A stretch of DNA of 64,000 bases from Flavobacteriales bacterium (lineage in GTDB: Bacteria > Bacteroidota > Bacteroidia > Flavobacteriales_F > PHOS-HE28), in NCBI GenBank assembly GCA_016710965.1, contig JADJTW010000009.1, forward strand, positions 74,140 through 138,139, in the 5' to 3' direction. Made by a program: the position numbers and the translations under genes. The notes beneath the pieces are model-generated. The model ran no database searches. It was not told the origin of the DNA and saw only the letters and a program-made list of their open reading frames with translations. Numbering within the stretch: the first letter of the stretch is position 1; each line of letters starts with the position of its first letter. Below are positions 1 through 6,433 of the stretch, in pieces.

Positions 1-600
1 CTGAGCTTGTTGGAACGCGGCGGTGCGAAGACGGAACAACAGAGCGCGATCCTCGCCGACCTGCGCAAGGACCACCAACGCCTGGTGCGCATCGTGAGCG
101 AGCTGCTGGACATGGCTCAAGTGGAGAGCGGCAAAGTGCGCTTGGCCATGGCCGATCATGCATTGGCCGACATCGTGCGCGATGCCACCGATGCGCTGCA
201 CGCCAACGCTGAAGCCAGGCTGATCAGCATCGAAATACGCATCGACCCAGAGGACCTGCGCGTGCATGCTGATGGCGAGAAGGCCACCTGGGCGCTGATC
301 AACATCCTGAGCAACGCATTGCGCTTCGCACCCGAGCGCAGCAGCATCACCATCGCGGGAGAAACAGGCAAGAACCAGGTGACGCTCAGCATCACCGATC
401 GTGGCCCCGGCCTGAGCGACGAGCAACGAGCACACCTCTTCGAGCGTTTCGGTCCGCACTCTGGTACCGGCACCGGCCTGGGGCTCTCCATTGCCCGCGA
501 CCTCATGCGAGCGATGGGCGGGGACATCCAACTGCAGTCATCGAGCGAACGGGGCTCGGTATTCACCTTGCGTTTCGCTCACGCTTCGGCCGATCCCTGA
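1..600 (+). CDS. Sensor histidine kinase, C-terminal part (truncated by window edge)
   Basis: The reading frame is open from the first base, so the gene begins outside the window and only about 199 codons are visible. The visible part holds the second half of a HisKA-type dimerisation helix pair (RLVRIVSELLDMAQ), then an HATPase_c domain with N box NILSNALRFA (near base 301), G1 box DRGPGL (near 394) and G2 box GTGLGLS (near 472). The phospho-accepting histidine lies upstream of the window. It would phosphorylate a response regulator that is not visible here. The next gene, an E1 dehydrogenase, starts 83 bp downstream and has its own promoter-like box, so there is no sign of co-transcription. 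The kinase assignment is secure; the signal sensed is unknown. Confidence 0.9.
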   Translation: MSLLERGGAKTEQQSAILADLRKDHQRLVRIVSELLDMAQVESGKVRLAMADHALADIVRDATDALHANAEARLISIEIRIDPEDLRVHADGEKATWALINILSNALRFAPERSSITIAGETGKNQVTLSITDRGPGLSDEQRAHLFERFGPHSGTGTGLGLSIARDLMRAMGGDIQLQSSSERGSVFTLRFAHASADP

Positions 601-660
601 CCTGCACTTTCACAAGCAAAGACCTGAGCTGGTAGAACGCGAAGCCCGCGACGCTTCCCG

Positions 661-668
661 TACTTTCG
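661..668 (+). promoter_or_regulatory. Candidate -7 box of the E1 dehydrogenase gene
   Basis: TACTTTCG, one mismatch from the Bacteroidota -7 consensus TAnnTTTG, ends 15 bp before the ATG at 684. Inferred from the motif and position only. Confidence 0.35.
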
Positions 669-683
669 CGCATCTTCCCACCC

Positions 684-2798
684 ATGGCCATCAGCACCTT
701 GAAGAAGGACCTGAAGAGGAGTTCCGCGCCCGACCAAGCCACCCTGTTGCGCGCGTGGGAACTGATGTGTACGGCCAAGGCGATGACGGAGATCTACGAG
801 GCGAATTTCAAACTGACGAGCAAATACGTGCATGCCACCAGCCGTGGCCACGAAGCCATCCAGCTCGCGCTCGGTCTCCAATTGAAGCCGCAGGACTTCG
901 TGGCGCCATACTATCGCGATGACAGCATCCTGTTGGGCATCGGCATGGAGCCGTATGAACTGATGCTGCAATTGCTAGCGAAACGCGATGATCCCTTCAG
1001 CGGTGGGCGCACCTACTACTGCCATCCGAGCCTGCGCCAGGACAACATGCCGAAGATCCCGCACCAGAGCAGTGCCACCGGCATGCAGGCGATCCCGACC
1101 ACCGGCATCGCGCTGGGCCTGTGGTACAAGGAACAAGCGGGGATCTCGCATGACTTCAATAGCGGTCCGGAAAAAGATGCTCCCATCGTGGTTTGTTCGC
1201 TCGGCGATGCATCCATCACTGAAGGCGAGGTGGCCGAGGCCTTTCAGATGGCGGTGCTGAAGAAGCTGCCGATCATCTACCTCGTGCAGGACAACGAATG
1301 GGACATCAGTGCCAGTGCCGATGAGATCCGGGTGGGCGATGCGAGCGAGTACGCGAAAGGCTTCAAAGGCCTTGAAGTGCGACAAGTGGATGGCGCGGAC
1401 TTCTTCGCGAGCTATTCCACGCTGAACGAAGTGATCGCTACCGTCCGGACTGAGCGTCGTCCCTTCCTCATTCACGCCAAGGTGCCGCTCCTCAACCACC
1501 ACACCAGCGGTGTGCGGATGGAATTCTACCGCAGCGACAAGGACCTCGCCGAGCACCGCAAGCGCGATCCGCATCCACGCTTCCTGCAGCAATTGCTGGA
1601 GGAGCGTATCCAGCTCGATGGTCTGAAGAAGCTCGAGCAGCAGGCCGTTGCATGCGTACAGGCCGACTTCGATCGCGCCTGCGCCGCCGCCGACCCCACG
1701 TCTGAGGACCTGACGACGCACATGTTCGCTCCTACCCCGATCACGAAAGAGAAAGGCGAACGCGCACCCAAGGACCGCGAGGCGACGGTGATGGTGGACA
1801 GCGCGCTCTTTGCGATCCGCGAGTTGATGCAAGAGGATCCGCGCTGCCTGCTCTACGGGCAGGATGTGGGCGCACGACTTGGCGGCGTCTTCCGTGAAGC
1901 AGCAACACTTGCGCGCGATTTCGGCGGACACCGTGTGTTCAATACACCGATCCAGGAAGCCTTCATCATAGGTAGTACGGTGGGCATGAGCGCTGCAGGG
2001 CTGAAGCCGATCGTGGAGGTGCAGTTCGCGGATTACATCTGGCCAGGCCTCAACCAGCTCTTCACGGAAGTGGCGCGTTCATGCTTCCTCACAGTGGGCA
2101 AATGGCCGGTGAGCTGCATCCTGCGTGTGCCCATCGGCGCTTATGGCAGCGGCGGTCCCTACCACAGCAGCAGCGTGGAAAGCGTGTTGTGCAACATCAA
2201 GGGGATCAAGATCGCTTACCCAAGTACGGGCGCCGATCTGAAGGGCTTGATGAAGGCCGCCTACCACGACCCGAACCCCGTGGTGATGCTGGAGCACAAA
2301 GGCCTCTATTGGAGCAAGATCAAAGGCACCGAGGAAGCGAAGACCATCGAACCATCGGCCGATTACATCATCCCCTTCGGGAAGTCGCGCACGGTACTGC
2401 AAGCGGATGATGCCGCGATAGCGAAGGGCGAGGCAGCCGTGATCGTCACTTACGGCATGGGCGTCTACTGGTCGAAGGCCGCTGCGAAGGAATTTCCCGG
2501 GCGCGTTACGATCATCGATCTGCGCACCCTGGTTCCCTTGGATGAGGAAGCGGTGATGAACGCTGCACGCTCGCATGGGCGTTGCCTGGTGGTCACCGAA
2601 GAGCAGATCACGAATTCCTTCGCGCAAGCATTGGCATCACGCATTGGCGATGCGTGCTTCGAGTCCATGGATGCTCCGGTGCGAACGATAGGATCCGTTG
2701 ATATGCCCGCGATCCCGCTCAACAGCACGCTGGAGGCCACTATGATCCCCAGCGCGGAGAAGGTCAGTGCAGCGCTGAAGGACCTCCTCTCCTACTGA
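684..2798 (+). CDS. Fused alpha-beta E1 component of a 2-oxoacid (probably branched-chain) dehydrogenase
   Basis: This 704-residue protein joins the E1-alpha half (about residues 1-330) and the E1-beta half (about 365-704) of a thiamine-diphosphate 2-oxoacid dehydrogenase. The thiamine-diphosphate motif begins at GDASITEGE (about residue 174) and closes with QDNEW about 30 residues later. The beta half shows the EAFIIGSTVGMS and QFADYIWPGLNQL stretches typical of transketolase-like pyrimidine-binding domains. Such fusions are common in Bacteroidota and are usually annotated as 2-oxoisovalerate dehydrogenase E1; they decarboxylate a 2-oxoacid and acylate the lipoyl domain of an E2 subunit. No E2 or E3 gene is nearby, so the partner is encoded elsewhere. 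The substrate could also be pyruvate or acetoin. The esterase gene follows after 4 bp, suggesting a shared transcript. Confidence 0.9.
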   Translation: MAISTLKKDLKRSSAPDQATLLRAWELMCTAKAMTEIYEANFKLTSKYVHATSRGHEAIQLALGLQLKPQDFVAPYYRDDSILLGIGMEPYELMLQLLAKRDDPFSGGRTYYCHPSLRQDNMPKIPHQSSATGMQAIPTTGIALGLWYKEQAGISHDFNSGPEKDAPIVVCSLGDASITEGEVAEAFQMAVLKKLPIIYLVQDNEWDISASADEIRVGDASEYAKGFKGLEVRQVDGADFFASYSTLNEVIATVRTERRPFLIHAKVPLLNHHTSGVRMEFYRSDKDLAEHRKRDPHPRFLQQLLEERIQLDGLKKLEQQAVACVQADFDRACAAADPTSEDLTTHMFAPTPITKEKGERAPKDREATVMVDSALFAIRELMQEDPRCLLYGQDVGARLGGVFREAATLARDFGGHRVFNTPIQEAFIIGSTVGMSAAGLKPIVEVQFADYIWPGLNQLFTEVARSCFLTVGKWPVSCILRVPIGAYGSGGPYHSSSVESVLCNIKGIKIAYPSTGADLKGLMKAAYHDPNPVVMLEHKGLYWSKIKGTEEAKTIEPSADYIIPFGKSRTVLQADDAAIAKGEAAVIVTYGMGVYWSKAAAKEFPGRVTIIDLRTLVPLDEEAVMNAARSHGRCLVVTEEQITNSFAQALASRIGDACFESMDAPVRTIGSVDMPAIPLNSTLEATMIPSAEKVSAALKDLLSY

Positions 2799-2802
2799 TC
2801 TC

Positions 2803-3435
2803 ATGGAAGAGCACTTCATCCATGTGCAACGTACCGCTCGCTACCATGTGCTGGGCCGACTGGAGGCTGCTCCCGAGCTCTGGATCGTGCTGCATGGCTA
2901 CGGCCAGCTTGCGCGCTACTTCCTCAATCACTTCGATGGGCTGGAACACGGGCGTTGCATCGTGGCTCCCGAAGGTCTTTCCCGTTTCTATCTCGATGAA
3001 GCGCACGCACGCGTGGGTGCCACATGGATGACCCGCGAGGACCGCTTGCACGAGATCGAGGACCACATCGGTTATCTCGATTCGTTGGCCACCGAGCTGA
3101 TGAAGCAGGCGATGCCAGGTGCTTCGATCAACGTGCTTGGTTTCTCGCAAGGGGTAGCGACTGCGGCCCGTTGGGCAGCGCACGGAAGGACACGCATCGC
3201 GCGGCTTGTGCTGTGGGCGGGTTCCATTCCACCCGAACTGGACCGGAATGCGCTGGCGGCGTGGAAGAAAACTCCCGTGGACCTGGTGCTGGGCGATGCC
3301 GACGAATTCGCGAAGCCCGATGCGCTCGATGCCGCAGCTCGACGGCTTGACCAAGCCGGTGTCGCGCATGGTTCGCACATGTTCAACGGGACGCACGAAC
3401 TGGAGCCGGTGCTTCTCGCACGGCTCATCGGCTGA
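2803..3435 (+). CDS. Phospholipase/carboxylesterase-family alpha/beta hydrolase
   Basis: A 210-residue cytosolic-looking protein with no signal peptide. The nucleophile elbow is GFSQG (residues 113-117, serine 115), followed by a candidate acid in GDADEF (near 164) and a candidate histidine in GTHEL (residue 198), which is the order and spacing of the small carboxylesterase/lysophospholipase family. An early HGYGQ stretch matches the oxyanion-hole region. The ATG at 2803 lies 4 bp after the E1 stop, so the two are probably co-transcribed. The substrate cannot be told from the sequence; a short-chain ester or thioester is possible. The next gene is on the opposite strand, and the two genes end only 6 bp apart. 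Confidence 0.85.
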   Translation: MEEHFIHVQRTARYHVLGRLEAAPELWIVLHGYGQLARYFLNHFDGLEHGRCIVAPEGLSRFYLDEAHARVGATWMTREDRLHEIEDHIGYLDSLATELMKQAMPGASINVLGFSQGVATAARWAAHGRTRIARLVLWAGSIPPELDRNALAAWKKTPVDLVLGDADEFAKPDALDAAARRLDQAGVAHGSHMFNGTHELEPVLLARLIG

Positions 3436-3441
3436 GGTCGA

Positions 3442-5337
3442 TCAGAACGTCGCAGGCGGCTTATTGTCCTTCCACGCGAGCAGGTCATCCAGGGTGCGCA
3501 CGCTCACCGCATGGTAGTTGGGCCGTGCTGTCCGATAGATGGTCTGCGCAGTCAATCGTCCTTTCTCGGTATCGATCAATGCCGTGTACAGGGGAACCAG
3601 ATACTTGCGTCGGCCCACGCGGTTGAGGAAACTGTCCAACTGCGCATACGCCTCGTCGTGATCGTTGCGGATGCAGTTCTCCAACCATGCCACGAGCAGT
3701 TCGGCATTGCCCGAGTCCGAGAAGTGGAAGGCCGCATCGAGCTGGGTCATCTGAGCATCGGTCATGGACTTCGGCAGATGGCGGAGGAAGTGCATCCACT
3801 CGAATGTTCCCCAATCCGTGGTCTTGAGGTCGGCAGCTGGAGTGCCGCTCATCCAGTGCGCAAGTTCGGCGTCCACCATGGCGAAGCGATCGCTCTCGGG
3901 CAGGACAGCGTCAGCGGGAAGGCCAGGTCCGTCGATCCACGCGGCGATGTCGAATTCGATCTTGTTCGGATCGAGGAGCTTGTTGCGCAGGTGCTCGACA
4001 AAGCGGTCCGTGGTCATGCTCTGGAACGCAAACGTGTCGAAATAGTCGCGCAGGAAGCCATCGAACACAGGGCGGCCAACGCGGCTCTCCAACGTGCGCA
4101 GCAGTGCGCAACCCTTCTCATAGGCCACCTCGTTCATCCCATCATCGGGATTGCGGCCCTCGAGGTCCAGTCGAAGATGCGTATCGGCAGCATGCCCATC
4201 CGCCTCCAAGTGTTCCATGGTGGCGCGCAGGTCCTGGATGCCGAGGACGGCCTGCATGGCTGTCCGCTCGGGACCATAGACCAGCTCGCAGATACGATGC
4301 TCGAAATACACGGTGAAGCCTTCGTTGAGCCAGAAGTCGTCCCAGGTGGCGTTAGTAACCAGATTGCCGCTCCAACTATGGGCCAGTTCGTGTGCAACCA
4401 GCGCTGTTAGTGAACGATCCCCAGCGATGATAGTGGGTGTGGCGAAGGTGAGGCAGGGGTTCTCCATACCGCCGAAGGGGAAGCTGGGCGGCAGAACGAT
4501 GAGGTCGTAGCGTCCCCAGCGATACGGGCCGTAGAGCGCTTCAGCCGATTCGAGCATGCGCTCGACATCAGCGAATTCCCATGCGGCCTTCTTCACAACG
4601 CTCCGCTCGGCGTAAACACCTGTGCGCTCCCCGATCGGTGCGAACTCAAGATCGCCGACGGCCAAAGCGATGAGATAGGCGGGAATGGCCCTCTCCTGCT
4701 TGAAGGTGTAGGAACCATCAGCACTGCGCTTCGTCGGGTTCGTAGCGCTCATCACCGCCATAAGCTCCTTGGGCACGCGCACGGTGGCGTTGTACGTGAA
4801 ACGGATGCCTGGGCTGTCCTGAACAGGAATCCATGTACGCGTGAGGATGGCCTGGCCTTGAGTGAAGAGGAACGGATGCGTTCGATCTGCCGTCTGCTCC
4901 GGCCTCAGCCATTGCAAGGCACGGGCACCTGCACTGGTGCTGTATGCAATGCTCACACGCTTCTCTCCGTTGGGCAACATCACGGTAAGCGGGCGACCAA
5001 GGAAGGTGCTATCGCCTAGCACATACTCGGCCTCGCTTCCATCGCCAAGCGTCACGCTGTCGATCCGCAATCCATCCGTATCGAAGATGATGCGATCCCC
5101 AGTGCCTTCAATGTCATAGCGCGCCGAACCAGTGATGCGCTTGGCTACCATATCCACGCTCACATCAAGGTCCAGATGGGTGATGCGCGCTTCATCGGGT
5201 CGAGCGTGGCTGTGGTGGTCCATGGTAAGGATCGGCTGCGGTTGGCGTGCTTGTTCCTGATCGGCGTCGGGGGCAGGGGAACACGCGGTCAGGCATGCGA
5301 CCCCGCAGAGTAGGAAGGAGAGCGATTGAGCAGTCAT
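3442..5337 (-). CDS. M1-family aminopeptidase, lipoprotein
   Basis: The start is placed at the ATG at 5337 because it gives a lipoprotein signal peptide ending in LTAC; a longer upstream reading only adds non-signal residues. The 631-residue product has the M1 exopeptidase motif GGMEN (about residue 285), the zinc motif HELAH (residues 316-320) and the downstream NEGF glutamate (about 339). The family removes N-terminal residues from peptides; leukotriene A4 hydrolase-like proteins are the closest type. Being a predicted lipoprotein, it probably works in the periplasm or on the outer membrane in peptide scavenging. A TACATTTG box 15 bp upstream of the start fits a Bacteroidota promoter. The upstream neighbour is the tRNA/GIY-YIG array, which is unrelated in function. 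Confidence 0.92.
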   Translation of the reverse strand: MTAQSLSFLLCGVACLTACSPAPDADQEQARQPQPILTMDHHSHARPDEARITHLDLDVSVDMVAKRITGSARYDIEGTGDRIIFDTDGLRIDSVTLGDGSEAEYVLGDSTFLGRPLTVMLPNGEKRVSIAYSTSAGARALQWLRPEQTADRTHPFLFTQGQAILTRTWIPVQDSPGIRFTYNATVRVPKELMAVMSATNPTKRSADGSYTFKQERAIPAYLIALAVGDLEFAPIGERTGVYAERSVVKKAAWEFADVERMLESAEALYGPYRWGRYDLIVLPPSFPFGGMENPCLTFATPTIIAGDRSLTALVAHELAHSWSGNLVTNATWDDFWLNEGFTVYFEHRICELVYGPERTAMQAVLGIQDLRATMEHLEADGHAADTHLRLDLEGRNPDDGMNEVAYEKGCALLRTLESRVGRPVFDGFLRDYFDTFAFQSMTTDRFVEHLRNKLLDPNKIEFDIAAWIDGPGLPADAVLPESDRFAMVDAELAHWMSGTPAADLKTTDWGTFEWMHFLRHLPKSMTDAQMTQLDAAFHFSDSGNAELLVAWLENCIRNDHDEAYAQLDSFLNRVGRRKYLVPLYTALIDTEKGRLTAQTIYRTARPNYHAVSVRTLDDLLAWKDNKPPATF

Positions 5338-5351
5338 GGTGGAACAGGGGC

Positions 5352-5359
5352 CAAATGTA
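5352..5359 (-). promoter_or_regulatory. Candidate -7 box of the M1 aminopeptidase gene
   Basis: On the minus strand this reads TACATTTG, an exact match to TAnnTTTG, 14 bp upstream of the ATG at 5337. No clear -33 TTG was found. Confidence 0.45.
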
Positions 5360-5383
5360 GAGGGGTGGTGGTGACTACATCGA

Positions 5384-5416
5384 TCCGTTGGGTTGAACGG
5401 ATTCGAACCAGCGACC
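5384..5416 (-). other. Hybrid tRNA 3'-end fragment at the edge of the array
   Basis: On the minus strand the tRNA-Pro-like T-arm enters as GCTGGTTCGAATCC but then continues CGTTCAACCCAACG instead of CAGTCACCCCG. The 5' T-stem strand (GCTGG) no longer pairs with what follows (CCGTT), so the two halves come from different tRNA-like sequences joined within or next to the conserved TTCGAATCC loop. It cannot fold as a normal T-arm and is not a functional tRNA. Confidence 0.6.
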
Positions 5417-5438
5417 ATCCCGCCTCCGGCGGGATGCG

Positions 5439-5711
5439 CTACCGGGCTGCTCCTGTGATCAGCGCGCGTATGCGATCACGGCTCTTCCAGCTCTTCACCT
5501 CCAGTTCACGCCGATATGCGCCGGCCTTGTCAGGGTACGATTCACTGTAGACCGCTTGCCAGTCCTTCGCCCGGGCGCTCCAGCCTCGATGGTCGCTCAG
5601 GTGCTTGCGCAAACGCTCGGCCAGCGGCTCGGTCGTGTGACCCACATAGTAGCGGTCCAGCGCCGGTGAGTAGAGAATGTACAGGCAAGCCATGGAAACG
5701 CAGAAGGCCAT
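5439..5711 (-). CDS. GIY-YIG nuclease-domain protein, copy A
   Basis: This 90-residue protein is essentially a lone GIY-YIG domain. It has the YIL...YVG core at residues 11-13 and 22-24, candidate catalytic arginine in LAERLRKH (33-37), the catalytic-type glutamate in RRELEVKSW (Glu69) and the KSWKSR tail seen in small UvrC/YhbQ-like GIY-YIG proteins. No DNA-binding domain is attached. The start at 5711 is 22 bp after the end of a tRNA 3' acceptor sequence; an internal ATG at 5693 is an alternative start. The last three residues (AAR) and the TAG stop are read from tRNA-Pro D-arm sequence, so the gene is physically fused to tRNA fragments at both ends. The domain cuts DNA in homing endonucleases and repair enzymes; a role in moving this element is inference. 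Confidence 0.85.
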   Translation of the reverse strand: MAFCVSMACLYILYSPALDRYYVGHTTEPLAERLRKHLSDHRGWSARAKDWQAVYSESYPDKAGAYRRELEVKSWKSRDRIRALITGAAR

Positions 5712-5787
5712 CCCTCACAGGACAGCCTTCCTCCGGTCGGGGTGACTGGATTCGAACCAGCGACCATCCCGCCTCCGGCGGGATGCG

Positions 5788-6060
5788 CTACCGGGCTGCT
5801 CCTGTGATCAGCGCGCGTATGCGATCACGGCTCTTCCAGCTCTTCACCTCCAGTTCACGCCGATATGCGCCGGCCTTGTCAGGGTACGATTCACTGTAGA
5901 CCGCTTGCCAGTCCTTCGCCCGGGCGCTCCAGCCTCGATGGTCGCTCAGGTGCTTGCGCAAACGCTCGGCCAGCGGCTCGGTCGTGTGACCCACATAGTA
6001 GCGGTCCAGCGCCGGTGAGTAGAGAATGTACAAGCAAGCCATGGAAACGCAGAAGGCCAT
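5788..6060 (-). CDS. GIY-YIG nuclease-domain protein, copy B
   Basis: The 90-residue product is identical to copy A; the only base difference is silent. It has the same YIL...YVG core and Glu69. Its start at 6060 lies 25 bp beyond the discriminator base of the most complete tRNA-Pro-like sequence in the array (6086-6171), and its stop again lies in a D-arm fragment. Transcription from a tRNA promoter upstream on the minus strand would run through both copies, which is a possible way to express them. Retention of an intact frame in both copies, including the catalytic-type glutamate, suggests selection or very recent copying. Confidence 0.85.
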   Translation of the reverse strand: MAFCVSMACLYILYSPALDRYYVGHTTEPLAERLRKHLSDHRGWSARAKDWQAVYSESYPDKAGAYRRELEVKSWKSRDRIRALITGAAR

Positions 6061-6085
6061 CCCTCACAGGACAGCCTTCCTCCGG

Positions 6086-6171
6086 TCGGGGTGACTGGAT
6101 TCGAACCAGCGACCACTTGCCCCCTTGCTCCCCATCAGGCGGGATGCGCTACCGGGCTGCGCTACACCCCG
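6086..6171 (-). pseudogene. Disrupted tRNA-Pro-like gene
   Basis: On the minus strand the acceptor strands CGGGGTG and CACCCCG pair perfectly, the D-arm (GCGC ... GCGC around AGCCCGGTA) and T-arm (GCTGG TTCGAAT CCAGT, closed by a final G-T pair) are intact, and a discriminator A followed by CC is present. About 34 bases lie between base 26 and the T-stem where about 22 are expected. The middle contains GGGAGCAAGGGG, as expected for the 3' half of a GGG-anticodon arm, but the matching 5' strand has been replaced by the CATCCCGCCTGAT sequence found in the neighbouring repeats. The molecule cannot form a normal anticodon arm, so I call it a scrambled tRNA-Pro. A variant or spliced tRNA is less likely. 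Confidence 0.6.
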
Positions 6172-6395
6172 AAGGACTTGTCCCGCATTTCGCAGCGACC
6201 ATCCCGCCATCAGGCGGGATGCGCTACCGGGCTGCGCTACACCCCGAAGGACTTGTCCCGCATTTCGCAGCGACCATCCCGCCATCAGGAGCGCCCCGCG
6301 CTACACCCCGAAGGACTTGTCCCGCATTTCGCAGCGACCATCCCGCCATCAGGCGGGATGCGCTACCGGGCTGCGCTACACCCCGAAGAGGGCGC
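6133..6395. repeat. Tandem array of tRNA-Pro 5'-half-derived 75-bp units
   Basis: Four units begin at about 6133, 6208, 6283 and 6347. The first two periods are exactly 75 bp; the third is 64 bp because an 11-bp part of the D-arm block is altered. On the minus strand each unit holds the tRNA 5' acceptor strand and D-arm, a GC-rich inverted repeat in place of the anticodon arm, then GTCGCTGCGAAATGCGGGAC and CAAGTCCTT leading into the next acceptor strand. There is no 3' acceptor strand, so none is a tRNA. The units are contiguous, with no spacers. Confidence 0.85.
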
Positions 6396-6433
6396 GAATG
6401 TAGCAAAGCAAGCGAGAGGGTGCCGGGCAGGAA

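Larger units (their letters stand above)
5399..6115. repeat. 349-bp tandem direct duplication carrying a GIY-YIG gene and tRNA-Pro sequence
   Basis: Bases 5399 to about 5766 are repeated at 5748 to about 6115 with a period of 349 bp. I found one difference, G at 5684 against A at 6033, which is silent in the nuclease gene (CTG/TTG leucine). Each unit consists of a 273-bp GIY-YIG gene plus 76 bp of tRNA-Pro-derived sequence (D-arm, a self-complementary anticodon-arm region, T-arm and 3' acceptor strand). The near identity means a recent duplication, recurrent gene conversion, or an assembly duplication. Confidence 0.9.

Noticed and set aside
6133..6395. Tandem repeats considered as a CRISPR array
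   Set aside because: Units are contiguous, have no unique spacers, and consist of tRNA-derived sequence; no cas genes are present.
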